Shown here in pieces: positions 1 through 9,028 of a stretch of 64,000 nucleotides of DNA. Numbering within the stretch: the first letter of the stretch is position 1; each line of letters begins with the position of its first letter. The stretch lies in the NCBI GenBank assembly GCA_947623655.1, contig CANQHG010000005.1, positions 1 through 64,000 on the forward strand. The letters run 5' to 3'. Both the position numbers and the translations under genes were made by a program. The notes beneath the pieces were generated by a model, which ran no database searches, was not told the origin of the DNA, and saw only the letters and a list, made by a program, of their open reading frames with translations. The stretch comes from an uncultured Clostridia bacterium (GTDB lineage Bacteria; Bacillota; Clostridia; Christensenellales; Borkfalkiaceae).

Positions 1-76
1 GACGAAGGGACTTGAACCCCCATGGTCTCCCACAGGAACCTGAAACCTGCGCGTCTGCCAATTTCGCCACGTCCGC
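1..76 (-). tRNA. tRNA-Leu (anticodon CAG), 3' end cut by window edge
   Basis: On the minus strand, from 76 leftwards, the acceptor strand GCGGACG is followed by a D arm with GCG/CGC stem, an anticodon arm with loop TTCAGGT (anticodon CAG), a long variable arm with TGG/CCA pairing typical of class II tRNAs, and a T arm with loop TTCAAGT. The last 3' acceptor bases, the discriminator base and CCA lie outside the window. The anticodon stem has a T-T mismatch at its last pair. It lies 64 bp downstream of the peptidase S51 gene in the same direction and may be processed from that transcript. Confidence 0.93.
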
Positions 77-140
77 ATGGACCCGTATTTTTACTCGGCC
101 GGGGACGCCGAGGCGTAGTCTGTTCCGCGGCAGCTCTCGT

Positions 141-851
141 TCAAACGGTGACGAATTCCCTCTTTTTTACGGAAATCCCGTCCAATCCGTCGAGAAACCA
201 AACTTTGCCGCCGCTCGAAAGCATTTTGACTGCTTCGCCGTTGATAAATTCGACGGCTGCATCGTCCTCAACGCCCCAAGCGCGTATTTTATTATAGCGC
301 ACTATTTCGTCAAAGTCAAGCATTCTTTCATTATAATGGGGAGAAATTTTTCCTTTCAGCCAACCCAGCCCTTTGTACATCGCATACGCGCCCTCGACGA
401 CCGAATCGGAATACATGTCTTCGAACCAACAGATCGCGCCTGCCGAAAGTCCCGCGATGAAAGTTCCCCTTTCATACGCCTCTTCTATGAGTTTCAAAAG
501 GCCCGTTTCTTTCCAATGCTCAAGCATGAACACAGTATTTCCGCCCCCGACATAGAGAAAATCGGCCTTTTCGAATTTTTCCCGCATCTTGGACAGATCG
601 ATCTCTCGGTTTACCGTGAGCGCGACGTCTGTCTTTATATTGAATTTGCCTGTATACACCTTATGAAACGTATTATAGTACGGCATACAATCGTGGCTAG
701 CGGTAGGAATAAAGAGTCCGCAAGCGCGTCTCTCTCCCGCAATTTTTTGGGCCTCCGCGGCAATGTAGGCATCGATCGCGAGTTTTTCCAACGAGGCAGT
801 CTCCCGCCCTTTCCCCTGTCCTCCGCCGATCGCGAGAATACGTTTATCCAT
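141..851 (-). CDS. Peptidase S51 family (peptidase E-like) protein
   Basis: A 236-residue cytoplasmic protein of the S51/peptidase E family, relatives of which cleave N-terminal aspartyl dipeptides or, as cyanophycinase, degrade storage polymer. The serine nucleophile elbow is GLSAGAIC with Ser136, and His172 in SPHYNER is a good candidate for the catalytic histidine. The N-terminal strand MDKRILAIGGGQ and the GGGNT segment near residue 102 are typical of the fold. A longer frame upstream exists, but the ATG at 851 is chosen because it overlaps the end of the preceding P-II-like gene by 8 bp, a usual translational coupling, and begins at the family N-terminus. Exact substrate is not predictable. 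Last gene before tRNA-Leu. Confidence 0.82.
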   Translation of the reverse strand: MDKRILAIGGGQGKGRETASLEKLAIDAYIAAEAQKIAGERRACGLFIPTASHDCMPYYNTFHKVYTGKFNIKTDVALTVNREIDLSKMREKFEKADFLYVGGGNTVFMLEHWKETGLLKLIEEAYERGTFIAGLSAGAICWFEDMYSDSVVEGAYAMYKGLGWLKGKISPHYNERMLDFDEIVRYNKIRAWGVEDDAAVEFINGEAVKMLSSGGKVWFLDGLDGISVKKREFVTV

Positions 852-1665
852 TGTTTTCTTCCTTTCCCGCGCTTCCGCTGTTTTGCAAGCTCTCTTCTTC
901 ATCGGCGGCGGAAATGCCTGCCGTTCTGTCTACGGGAAGCGCATAAATGACGCCGCAGGCAGGCGTTTTAAGGCCGACTTTCTCAGAAAGCGCATCCATG
1001 ATCGCCTGTGTGCGCTCTTTCTTTGTAAGAATGAGCAAAAGCTCCTGCTCCTGAAGCAAAGTGATACCGACGAACTGCTCCGCCTTTCGGTTATCCGTGG
1101 CACGGGCGCGGACAACTGTACCGCCCGAAGCGCCCGCATCACGCGCCGCTTCCATTGCGATATCCACATTTCCCGCGCGCACGGCGGCGATGACAAGGTT
1201 GTATTTTCTTTCTTCCTGTTTCATGATCCTGATATCCTCCTTCTCCTTATTAACGGAAGCTTCCATAATACCGTCCGCGATCTTTTGGGAAATTCCTGCA
1301 AGCGGGACCGTAAACGTAATCCCCTTTCCCGCGAGATAGAGCGACATCTGTGCCCGCAGTTCTTTCATAATTCTTTCTTCGTCCGTTTCCGGAATGACGG
1401 AAAAAACGATGGTCTTTTCGGTCTGTCCGATGCCGAGATAATCGAGAAGGGCAGAGTATGCGGTGCCATAGCCTGTAAATGTGATACTCAACGCTGCCGA
1501 AAGCTCATTAAGAATACTTTTTACCTTTCTGCCGCTCCCGCTGTTCACAATACTCACGAGAAGCTTGGGACGGGGGGTACGCTCCGATTTTTCGGACGCT
1601 TTCATGATCCCGATTGCCGTTGCGACCGCCTTCACGGGCGTGAAAATCGTCTTTTTCTTCGCCAT
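844..1665 (-). CDS. Tandem P-II-like regulatory protein (two P-II domains)
   Basis: A 273-residue soluble protein with two P-II-like (ferredoxin-fold) halves, about residues 35-125 and 155-255. The first begins with PKLLVSIVNSGSGRKVKSI, the second with YNLVIAAVRAGNVDIAM and contains a T-loop-like stretch rich in Gly, Ala and Arg (GASGGTVVRARATDN). P-II proteins bind ATP/ADP/2-oxoglutarate or other small molecules and control transporters. It starts one base after the stop codon of the DUF1538 membrane protein, so the pair is almost certainly co-expressed, and P-II-like proteins are known companions of DUF1538 genes. I infer that it gates or senses the state of that transporter. The long unconserved ends (residues 1-34 and 256-273) are probably flexible. 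Confidence 0.75.
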   Translation of the reverse strand: MAKKKTIFTPVKAVATAIGIMKASEKSERTPRPKLLVSIVNSGSGRKVKSILNELSAALSITFTGYGTAYSALLDYLGIGQTEKTIVFSVIPETDEERIMKELRAQMSLYLAGKGITFTVPLAGISQKIADGIMEASVNKEKEDIRIMKQEERKYNLVIAAVRAGNVDIAMEAARDAGASGGTVVRARATDNRKAEQFVGITLLQEQELLLILTKKERTQAIMDALSEKVGLKTPACGVIYALPVDRTAGISAADEEESLQNSGSAGKEENNG

Positions 1666-1666
1666 A

Positions 1667-3193
1667 TCAATCCACCTCGTACATCAGGATCTTGTCGTCC
1701 ACGGCGAGGAAAGTCTTCTTGATCTTATTTGTCTTACGTTTATAGGCAATGCCGAGGATCTGAATGGAAATAAGCGGCGTCAAAGCGACGAACGCAACAC
1801 AACCGAATGCCTGCGTCATGATCGCATCGGGAGAAATGACGTTACACGCTCCGATCGCCATCGGCAGAACGAAAGATGAGACGAGCGCGCCGCTTGCAAC
1901 ACCGCCCGAGTCGAATGCGATTCCCGTAAACATGGGCGGCGTAAAAAACGTGAGGATCAGAGCAACGGCATACCCCGGGAGCAAGATCCACATGATATTG
2001 ACTCCCGTAAGAATTCTCATCATGGCAAGCCCCAGAGAGAGACACACGCCGATGCAAAGGCCTTTCTTCATGGCGCTCGCACGGATCGCACCCGCAGAAA
2101 GCCTCTCCACCTGTTTATTCAAGACATGAACCGCGGGCTCCGCCGCAACGATAAAATAACCGAGAAGCATCCCGACGGGAATCAGAAGCCAACCGCCCCA
2201 CTCGGACGCGAGCGTTTTTCCGATCTCCATACCAACAGGCATAAACCCGACATTGGCGCCCGTCAAAAAGAAGACGAGGCCGACGAAAGTATACAGAAAA
2301 CCTACGAAGATACGGACAAGTTGACGTTTGCGGATCGAGCGCGTGATGAGCTGGAACAAGAGGAAAAAGACAATGACGGGCGCGATCGCGATGCCGACTT
2401 CTCCGCAATGATCTGCGAGGCCGTGCAGATATGCAGACGCCGCATTTCGCGTCGTTTCTACGGCCGTAGTCTCCGTTACGATATATTCGACGTTGCCGAT
2501 CTTAAATACGATCGCGAGAATGAGCACAGCGATCACGGGGCCTACGCTCGAGAGTGCGACAAGTCCGAAAGAGTCGCTTTCGCCGTCTTTTCGGATAGAG
2601 GAAACGCCGACGCCGAGTGAAATGATAAAAGGCACCGTCATGGGGCCCGTCGTCACGCCGCCCGCATCGAAAGAGACCGCCCAAAAATCAGGCGATACGA
2701 AAATACTCAGTACAAACGCCGCTATGTAGAAAAAGATGAGAAGCCACGAAAGCCTGATGCGGAAGACGATGCGCAGCATGGCGATGAGTAGAAAAATGCC
2801 CACTCCCACCGCGACGGTGAGAATGAGAAGATAATTCCCGAGCGGCGTCTTCTGCGCAAGAGCGGGCACCTGTCCCGCAAGTATCTGAAGATCGGGCTCA
2901 GCGACTGTGACGATTATACCGATAATAAAGGAAAGAAAAGCAATGAGCCAGATTTTTCTCGATTTCGTCATGGCTGTGCCGATATATTCGCCGATGACGA
3001 GCATAGACATATCCGCGCCCAATGTAAACGTACCCATTCCCACGATTAGCAAGACGACGCCCACGAGGAATAACACAAATGTCCCCGTATCGAGCGGGGA
3101 AACGGTTGCAGATAAAATCGTGATAATGAGTGCGATGGGCAGAATGGAAGTCAGCGATTCGACGATTTTATCCCGCAAGGCTTTGCTTCGCAT
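1667..3193 (-). CDS. DUF1538 family multi-pass membrane protein (putative transporter)
   Basis: A 508-residue inner-membrane protein with about a dozen hydrophobic segments. It is an internal duplication: the first half contains SFDAGGVTTGPMTVPFIISL and the second AFDSGGVASGALVSSFVL at equivalent places, and each half also carries an AEP-containing helix end (AEPDLQIL, AEPAVHVL). The conserved FDxGG motif inside a membrane segment is the hallmark I associate with DUF1538, a family of uncharacterised permeases. The substrate is unknown. An AGGGAG ribosome binding site precedes the ATG at 3193. The gene follows rpiB by 32 bp and is followed one base later by the tandem P-II-like gene, implying nucleotide- or metabolite-sensed control of transport. 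Confidence 0.8.
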   Translation of the reverse strand: MRSKALRDKIVESLTSILPIALIITILSATVSPLDTGTFVLFLVGVVLLIVGMGTFTLGADMSMLVIGEYIGTAMTKSRKIWLIAFLSFIIGIIVTVAEPDLQILAGQVPALAQKTPLGNYLLILTVAVGVGIFLLIAMLRIVFRIRLSWLLIFFYIAAFVLSIFVSPDFWAVSFDAGGVTTGPMTVPFIISLGVGVSSIRKDGESDSFGLVALSSVGPVIAVLILAIVFKIGNVEYIVTETTAVETTRNAASAYLHGLADHCGEVGIAIAPVIVFFLLFQLITRSIRKRQLVRIFVGFLYTFVGLVFFLTGANVGFMPVGMEIGKTLASEWGGWLLIPVGMLLGYFIVAAEPAVHVLNKQVERLSAGAIRASAMKKGLCIGVCLSLGLAMMRILTGVNIMWILLPGYAVALILTFFTPPMFTGIAFDSGGVASGALVSSFVLPMAIGACNVISPDAIMTQAFGCVAFVALTPLISIQILGIAYKRKTNKIKKTFLAVDDKILMYEVD

Positions 3194-3225
3194 CGTTTTA
3201 TCTCCCTTTCTGCGTTATTTTTGAT

Positions 3226-3678
3226 TTATTTACAGTATTTTTTCTCGATGGCGGCGATCTTATCGATGCGGCGCTGATGTTTTTCAAGCTTAGAGAACTC
3301 TGTTTCGAGGAATGTCTTCACAATGTCGAGAGCGAGGTGAACGCCTACGATCCCGCCGCCAAGTGCAAGAGCGTTTGCATCATTATGTTCGCGCGTGAGC
3401 CGCGCGCATGTTGCGTCTGTGCAGAGCGCGCAACGGATCCCCGGGACCTTATTGGCGGCAATGGAAATGCCGATGCCTGTCGTACAGACAAAGATCCCCC
3501 TCTCGCATTCCCCTCCCGCGACCGCTTCGGCCGCAAGCAGAGCAAAATCGGGATAGTCGCATGAGTCTTCCGTCGTCGTGCCGAAATCCTCTACTTCATA
3601 GCCGTTGGTATCAAGGTATGCGACAACGGCCTTTTTCAATGCAAGTCCGCCGTGATCGCAAGCAACTGCAATTTTCAT
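3226..3678 (-). CDS. rpiB: Ribose 5-phosphate isomerase B
   Basis: RpiB (150 residues, normal for the family) interconverts ribose 5-phosphate and ribulose 5-phosphate in the non-oxidative pentose phosphate pathway. The N-terminus MKIAVACDHGG carries the phosphate/sugar-binding DHGG, and the catalytic Cys65 lies in VCTTGIGISIAANK. The usual motif is CGTGIG; here the glycine after cysteine is threonine, a conservative oddity. LacB/RpiB relatives such as allose or galactose 6-phosphate isomerases have the same fold, so activity on other sugar phosphates is possible. It sits between the phosphatase gene and the DUF1538 gene in the long minus-strand run. Confidence 0.92.
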   Translation of the reverse strand: MKIAVACDHGGLALKKAVVAYLDTNGYEVEDFGTTTEDSCDYPDFALLAAEAVAGGECERGIFVCTTGIGISIAANKVPGIRCALCTDATCARLTREHNDANALALGGGIVGVHLALDIVKTFLETEFSKLEKHQRRIDKIAAIEKKYCK

Positions 3679-3717
3679 GATATTGATAACTCCGCAAAAA
3701 TTTATTCTTATCGATTT

Positions 3718-4173
3718 TCAGTTCATGCACCACGTCTTGATGATGAGCGGAATGACCTCGCGGATCGAGCGAAGCGTCGTGCGGTAGACGTCGATGTTTT
3801 GTCCATAGGGATCGGGGATCTCTTTCCCCGCAATGGCATAAAAACTCGTCACGTTTTTATAGTTGAGCCGTTGCGTCTGCGCCTCTGTCATCGTGATGAC
3901 AACATACGCGTCGCGCAACATTTTATCTGTAAGTTGACGGGGTTTGAACGTTTTATTGACGGGAATACCTGCCTCTGCAAGCGCCTGTGCACTGTTGGGA
4001 TTCAAAACGTCCCCCGTTTTCACGGCAAGCCCCGCCGAAGAGACGGAAAAACCTGTGATTTTTTTCTTTCTGAGTTCTTTGCGCAGCGCGGCTTCCGCCA
4101 TCGGGGAACGGCATGTGTTTCCCGTACAGACAAAAATAATTTTCTTTTTCGGTTCAGCTTTCTTCTGGTCCAT
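3718..4173 (-). CDS. Low molecular weight protein-tyrosine-phosphatase family protein
   Basis: A 151-residue cytosolic phosphatase of the LMW-PTP/arsenate reductase fold. The P-loop CTGNTCR, residues 16-22, follows the CX5R rule, and the C-terminal acid loop PDPYGQN supplies the general-acid aspartate. These enzymes dephosphorylate tyrosine or arginine phospho-proteins; in Firmicutes the YwlE branch removes protein arginine phosphate, and a threonine after the first cysteine (CTGNT) is typical of that branch, so an arginine phosphatase role is likely but inferred. The start at 4173 overlaps the end of the Sua5-type gene by 20 bp, an arrangement (tsaC-ywlE) that is common in Firmicutes. Confidence 0.87.
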   Translation of the reverse strand: MDQKKAEPKKKIIFVCTGNTCRSPMAEAALRKELRKKKITGFSVSSAGLAVKTGDVLNPNSAQALAEAGIPVNKTFKPRQLTDKMLRDAYVVITMTEAQTQRLNYKNVTSFYAIAGKEIPDPYGQNIDVYRTTLRSIREVIPLIIKTWCMN

Positions 4174-5167
4174 GTTCTACCCCGAACGCGCGGTGCATTC
4201 TGTTGAGCACGCCCGCCATCACGCCCCCTTTTTCCCGAGGCTCGATCCCGATGAGAAGCGTTGCCGTCTTTTCTCCCTTGCGGAGGAGAGCGTAAAGTTT
4301 TCTTGCCATTTCTTCACCACTCCCCCCCAAGTCGAGCGTACGGAAATTGGGCAGAAGAGCACAGACATCTCTTTCGCAGAGAAAACAAGGCTTCTCCCCC
4401 GCTGTTTCCGCCTCATGATAGAGCGCTACTGCCTCTTCCGTTTGATTTTCCCTGAAAAATGCTGTCTTACAGCGGGGCGAATAGTGCTTATACGCCATGC
4501 CGGGACTTTTCGGTTTTTCCCCCTGTTTGGCATGGTAAATGCCGCAATCTCCCGCAACGGAGGCGATCATTTCCCGCGTCACGAGCCCCTCCCGCAAGAT
4601 CTGGGGGATCTCACCCGTGCAGTCGAGGACCGTACTCTCGATACCTCCCCTGCATGCTCCGCCGTCGAGGATAAGCGGGATCTTGCCGTTAAAATCCTCA
4701 TAGACATGCCTCGCCGTGACGGGCGAGACGTGCTTGGAAAGATTTGCGCTAGGTGCGGCGATGGGAAGGTCGACAGCTTTCAAAAACTCCTGAGCGGTCG
4801 GCGAGGAGGGCATGCGGATGGCAAGCGTATCAAGCCCGCAGGAGACGTACTTTGAGACCCTCCCCGTGGACGGATAGACCATCGTGAGCGGCCCGGGTAA
4901 AAAGGCCTTTCTCAGTGCCGCTGCATAGAACGGTTCACTGTCGATGAGGAGTGAAATATCATAATCCTTGTGCACATGCACGATGAGCGGATTGTCCTGC
5001 GGTCTTCCTTTGAGCTCAAAAATTTTGAGAACTGCGTCGTCCGAAAAGGCATTCGCGCCGAGGCCGTATACCGTTTCGGTGTGAAAGGCGACGACTTCCC
5101 CATCTTTGATATATTTCTTTGCAAGGTCGAGCCATCCGCGCGAACGGCTCAAAATCTGCGTCTCCAT
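4154..5167 (-). CDS. L-threonylcarbamoyladenylate synthase (Sua5/YwlC)
   Basis: A 337-residue Sua5-type enzyme that makes threonylcarbamoyl-AMP from threonine, bicarbonate and ATP, the first step of the tRNA t6A modification. The YrdC domain covers about residues 10-195, with FHTETVYGLGANAF, the DNPLIVHVH strand and SAPSANLS-type segment IAAPSANLSKH. The C-terminal 120 residues form the extra Sua5 domain, which starts near SPGMAYKHYSP. The ATG at 5167 is used rather than an in-frame upstream start because the upstream part would lie antiparallel inside dnaB and shows no family similarity; it also lies one base after the dnaB stop. TsaD, which completes the pathway, is encoded at 43478-44488. 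Confidence 0.92.
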   Translation of the reverse strand: METQILSRSRGWLDLAKKYIKDGEVVAFHTETVYGLGANAFSDDAVLKIFELKGRPQDNPLIVHVHKDYDISLLIDSEPFYAAALRKAFLPGPLTMVYPSTGRVSKYVSCGLDTLAIRMPSSPTAQEFLKAVDLPIAAPSANLSKHVSPVTARHVYEDFNGKIPLILDGGACRGGIESTVLDCTGEIPQILREGLVTREMIASVAGDCGIYHAKQGEKPKSPGMAYKHYSPRCKTAFFRENQTEEAVALYHEAETAGEKPCFLCERDVCALLPNFRTLDLGGSGEEMARKLYALLRKGEKTATLLIGIEPREKGGVMAGVLNRMHRAFGVEHGPEES

Positions 5168-5168
5168 C

Positions 5169-6617
5169 TTACTCGTCCATGGGGATGTCGCTGTCGCCCC
5201 CGAAAGCCTCCTCGGCGGTGGGATTTTCCCCGAAATCGGGTTTCTTTTTGTATTGCGGCGCTTCGGCGGGTGCCCCCTGCGACTCAACGTCGATAAACTT
5301 TGTCTGTTCGCCGATGAAGCGAAGCTGAATGCGCCCCGTCTCGCCGTTTCTGTGCTTTGCGATGACAAGTTCTGCCGCGCCCTTGACAATATTCCCCTTC
5401 GCAAGTTCTTCGGGCGTTGCGCCGACGTCGGGGCGGTTAATAAACATGACAATATCAGCGTCTTGCTCAATGGCACCCGACTCTCTCAAGTCGGAGAGTT
5501 GCGCCTCTTTTGTCTGAATGCGGCGGAGCTGGGAGAGAGCGATGACGGGAACATTGAGTTCCTTCGCCATGATCTTGATGTCACGGGTGATGGATGCGAT
5601 CTCCTGCTGTCTGTTTTCCGGGCTCGACTTCCCCTTTCCTTCTCCGCCCATGAGTTGGATATAGTCGATCATGACAAGATCGAGCCCGCCCTCTGCCGTC
5701 GCAAGGCGGCGGCATTTGGAAAGGATCTCCGCGGGAGTAACGCAGGAACTGTCGTCGATATATAACTTACTCTTTCTGAGCTGATCGCTTGCGCGCATCA
5801 GATTTTTCCAATCTTTCCCGCTCAGTTTACCCGAGAGCGCGGCCGACATGCTCACGCCCGCATAGGCGCAGAGAAGCCTCTGTACGATCTGAACGCGCGA
5901 CATTTCGAGAGAGAAAACCGCCGCGACTTTTCCCTTTCTGAGGCAGGCGTTCTCCACGATATTCATGGCAAGCGAAGTTTTTCCCATGCCCGGTCGGGCG
6001 GCAAGGACGATAAGGTCGGATTTTTGCAGACCATTTGTGATTCTGTCGAGATGACGGAAGCCCGTTTCAAGCCCGCGGCAGGAAGACGGGTCATTTTGGA
6101 TCATTTCGAACTTCGAAATGACTTCCTCAATGACGTCGCCGTTCGAAAGGCCATCGAGGGCGCCTGAGTCTTCTCTCTTCGAGATGTCGTAAACGAGCTT
6201 TTCGGCAAAACCGATCGCTTCGCGTTCCTCGGGGCTCTTCATGCTGTTCTCGATGACGTCTTTGGCGGCGCGAATGAGAAAGCGGTTCACGGAGTCCCGC
6301 CGTACGATCTCAAGATATTGTTTATAGTTCGCTGCGGACGGAATGATCGCGGAGAGCTCGGTGATGGCCTGTATTCCCCCCGCGCGTTCCAACTTTCCCT
6401 CGCGGTCGAGCTCGTCGGTGAGTGTTACAAGATCGACCGTCTTTCGTCCCGCATAAATGGCTTTCATGGCGGAAAGCACAATGCGGTGTCCCTCATCGTA
6501 AAAATCCTCTTCTTTCAGGCGTTCCAACAGATCGGACTGGATGCTCTCGTCGAGAAGCACGCAGCCGAGAAGCGCCCGCTCCGCGTCCATATTGTGCGGC
6601 ATCTGGTTGTTCGGCAT
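5169..6617 (-). CDS. dnaB: Replicative DNA helicase DnaB
   Basis: The 482-residue hexameric helicase that unwinds DNA ahead of the replication fork. The N-terminal domain begins with MPHNMDAERALLGCVLLDES; the RecA-like motor has Walker A ARPGMGKT at 207-214 and Walker B in LVMIDYIQLM near 315, and the C-terminal arginine-rich segment with ALSQLRR and FINRPD follows. It is full length. The acidic tail after residue 455 (ending DSDIPMDE) is lineage-specific. In many Firmicutes dnaB lies by rplI, whereas here it lies between pepF (53 bp upstream) and the Sua5 gene (1 bp downstream). A DnaD-like protein encoded at 16259 could belong to the same replication-loading machinery. Confidence 0.97.
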   Translation of the reverse strand: MPNNQMPHNMDAERALLGCVLLDESIQSDLLERLKEEDFYDEGHRIVLSAMKAIYAGRKTVDLVTLTDELDREGKLERAGGIQAITELSAIIPSAANYKQYLEIVRRDSVNRFLIRAAKDVIENSMKSPEEREAIGFAEKLVYDISKREDSGALDGLSNGDVIEEVISKFEMIQNDPSSCRGLETGFRHLDRITNGLQKSDLIVLAARPGMGKTSLAMNIVENACLRKGKVAAVFSLEMSRVQIVQRLLCAYAGVSMSAALSGKLSGKDWKNLMRASDQLRKSKLYIDDSSCVTPAEILSKCRRLATAEGGLDLVMIDYIQLMGGEGKGKSSPENRQQEIASITRDIKIMAKELNVPVIALSQLRRIQTKEAQLSDLRESGAIEQDADIVMFINRPDVGATPEELAKGNIVKGAAELVIAKHRNGETGRIQLRFIGEQTKFIDVESQGAPAEAPQYKKKPDFGENPTAEEAFGGDSDIPMDE

Positions 6618-6670
6618 AACTTTACCTCGGTCGTGAATTTCTCTCTGCCCTCCGGGGCGGGGAAAAGGTG

Positions 6671-8440
6671 TTAAGACAATTTTTCGAATTGCTCGAGTGC
6701 GTCTTTGAATTCTGCCATTGCGGCGGCGAAAGTCTCCTCTTTCGTGAGATCTGCCCCTGCGATTTTGAGCAGAGACACAGGATCGGTGCTACAACCGCCC
6801 GAAAGGAATTTTTTGTATTCTTTCACGGCGCTCTCTCCCTCTTTCAAGATCTTGTTAGCGATACAGATCGCGGCCGTGATGCCCGTCGCATACTTGTAGA
6901 CATAGAAAGAACGGTAGAAGTGCGGGATACGGGCCCATTCGATGGCAATATTGTCGTCATGGACGACCGCAGGGCCGTAATATTTTTTATTGAGCTCCAG
7001 ATAGAGCGCGGAAAGATTGTCTTTGTTCAAAGGCTCTCCGCTTTCGGCCATTGCGTGCGCTTTTTCTTCGAATTCCGCAAATTGCGTCTGACGGAAGAGT
7101 GTCGTACGCACCATGTCCATGAAATAGTTGAGAAGATATTTCTTGAGATTTTTATCTTCCGTTGTCTTGAGCAGATATTTCAAGAGCAAAACTTCGTTGA
7201 CGGTGGAAGCGACCTCAGCGACAAAGATCGTGTAGTCGGATTTCACGAACGGTTGATGTTTATTGGAATAGTAGGAATGCAGAGAATGTCCCATTTCATG
7301 AGCGATCGTGAACACATCATGCGTAGTCTTCTGGTAATTCAAAAGTACGTAGGGATGGCCCCCATACATGCCGATGGAATAAGCGCCGCCTTTCTTGCCC
7401 TCTGTTTCGCACACGTCGATCCAACCTTCGTCTCTCCCCTGTCGAAGGAGAGAGAGGTATTCTTCCCCGAGCGGGGAAAGTCCCTTTAAGACGAGATCCC
7501 ATGCCTCCTCATAACTGAGCTTGAGCTCTGCATCTTCGACGAGAGAGGGATAGATGTCATACATATACATCGCGTCGAGCCCCATCGCCTTTTTTCTGAC
7601 TTCCATGTAACGGTGCATAAGCGACGTACCCTTATCGACGCAGGCAATGAGATTATCGTAGACGCTGCGGTCGACGTCTTCCTCAAAGAGCGCCCTCTCG
7701 ATACAGCTTCCGAAACCCCTCGCCTCTTTGTAGAAGATATCAGTTTTGACGTTGCCCGCATAGGTGGCGGCAAGCGTCCCGAGGATCTTGCGGTATGCGG
7801 AATAGTACTTTTCGTACACTTCCTTGCGCTTTTCTCTGTCTTGTCCGTTTACAATAACGGAATACATCCCGTGGGAAAGTTTGACCTCTTTCCCCTCAAA
7901 CATCATCGTAGGCAAATCGAGTTCGGCATTGTCGAGCATTTCAAACACGTCGTGCGGAACTTCCATAGCCTCTCCTGTGAGAGCGAGAATACGCTCTTCC
8001 CGTTCGGAGAGAACATATTTTTTACGGGCGATGAGACGACTGAGCATATAATCGTAATCCTGAAATCTCGGGTCTTTTAAAAAGCCCTTGAGGGTCTCGT
8101 CGTCAAGCGCGGTGAGTTCGGGCGTGGAGAAAGACGTCTCTGCCGCGAGCCGCATATTCAGGCTCATAACTTTGCCAAGGTAGGAAGCATATTTCGTCTC
8201 TCTGACATCTTCGTCATGCTTTAAAAAGGCATAGAGGTAAACGCGTAAAAAATTGACGGTAAATGCTTCTTCTGCCTGAAAATATGCCAGAATGTTTTCC
8301 GCATTGTTCAACGTACCGCGGTATTTTGCGAGGTCGAGAGACTTTTCAAGGGCAGAAAACGCCTCTTCCCACGCTTCATCGCTCGCATACACGTCGCTCG
8401 TACGCCATTTATAGTTTTCTGTAACGTCTTTTCTTTCCAT
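6671..8440 (-). CDS. pepF: Oligoendopeptidase F (M3B metallopeptidase)
   Basis: A 589-residue cytoplasmic zinc oligopeptidase that cuts short peptides. The zinc motif H381-E-M-G-H385 and the third ligand Glu409 in FVAEVASTVNE are intact, as is the C-terminal Tyr/His substrate-binding region (IPHFYRSFYVYKYATG). The start matches the family N-terminus (MERKDVTENYKWRTSDVYAS). Length is normal for PepF (about 600). It lies between a two-segment membrane protein and dnaB with gaps of 30 and 53 bp, so it is probably part of the same transcript. No signal peptide is present. Confidence 0.95.
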   Translation of the reverse strand: MERKDVTENYKWRTSDVYASDEAWEEAFSALEKSLDLAKYRGTLNNAENILAYFQAEEAFTVNFLRVYLYAFLKHDEDVRETKYASYLGKVMSLNMRLAAETSFSTPELTALDDETLKGFLKDPRFQDYDYMLSRLIARKKYVLSEREERILALTGEAMEVPHDVFEMLDNAELDLPTMMFEGKEVKLSHGMYSVIVNGQDREKRKEVYEKYYSAYRKILGTLAATYAGNVKTDIFYKEARGFGSCIERALFEEDVDRSVYDNLIACVDKGTSLMHRYMEVRKKAMGLDAMYMYDIYPSLVEDAELKLSYEEAWDLVLKGLSPLGEEYLSLLRQGRDEGWIDVCETEGKKGGAYSIGMYGGHPYVLLNYQKTTHDVFTIAHEMGHSLHSYYSNKHQPFVKSDYTIFVAEVASTVNEVLLLKYLLKTTEDKNLKKYLLNYFMDMVRTTLFRQTQFAEFEEKAHAMAESGEPLNKDNLSALYLELNKKYYGPAVVHDDNIAIEWARIPHFYRSFYVYKYATGITAAICIANKILKEGESAVKEYKKFLSGGCSTDPVSLLKIAGADLTKEETFAAAMAEFKDALEQFEKLS

Positions 8441-8470
8441 ATTTTTATTACTCCTTTATAATACCTTATT

Positions 8471-9025
8471 TTACTTCGTTTCCGTTGTATCGTCCGTTTC
8501 CGCTATTTCGGCTTTCTCAACGATCTCATAGGCGAGGAGAAGATTTCCCTGCGAAACCAAACGCACCGTATCCCCCTCTTCAAAAGGAGGAAAATCCTTT
8601 TCTCCGTCCACATAGATCTGGCGGAGCATCGTCTCTTCCCGTTTGATGTTTTTCACTTCGAACGTGGCGACGTTGACGTCTACGCCGTCTCGCACGATCC
8701 AGTCTTCCACACCCGCAAAGGGGGCGCAAAAATTCTCCTTGAGCCCCACAGAGATGTATTTCAGCATCTTGCAATAGTTGTTACACCGCTTAAAACAGAT
8801 CCCCATAAAAGGAAAGGCGAACATGATATAAAGCGCCACTAGAATGCAGGTAACGGCAATCATCCAGCCTCCGTTCGGATCTTTATAGGGAAGCTGCGAA
8901 TATAAAACGACAAAGGTCACACCCCCCGCAAGGACCAAAAACGTCACGCTCAAAAAGACGGCGAGATATTTTCTCCGTTGCATGACGGCATTATAGAGAT
9001 CGCTGTCCCGATACAGATAGGTCAT
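8471..9025 (-). CDS. Hypothetical two-segment membrane protein
   Basis: I do not recognise this 184-residue protein. It has two hydrophobic segments near residues 21-44 and 55-80, with a positively charged N-terminus (QRRKY), followed by a soluble part of about 100 residues. The soluble part has beta-strand-like blocks (VNVATFEVKNIKREE, DTVRLVSQGNLLLAYEIVEKA) that could form a small beta-barrel. A cysteine cluster (GICFKRCNNYCK) follows the second segment. It starts 3 bp after the degV stop and lies upstream of pepF, so it is co-expressed with housekeeping genes. Confidence 0.6.
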   Translation of the reverse strand: MTYLYRDSDLYNAVMQRRKYLAVFLSVTFLVLAGGVTFVVLYSQLPYKDPNGGWMIAVTCILVALYIMFAFPFMGICFKRCNNYCKMLKYISVGLKENFCAPFAGVEDWIVRDGVDVNVATFEVKNIKREETMLRQIYVDGEKDFPPFEEGDTVRLVSQGNLLLAYEIVEKAEIAETDDTTETK

Positions 9026-9028
9026 AAT

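Noticed and set aside
94..112. Hairpin CTCGGC/GCCGAG between peptidase S51 and tRNA-Leu
   Set aside because: No T run on the minus strand after the stem, so it is not called a terminator; may only affect tRNA processing.
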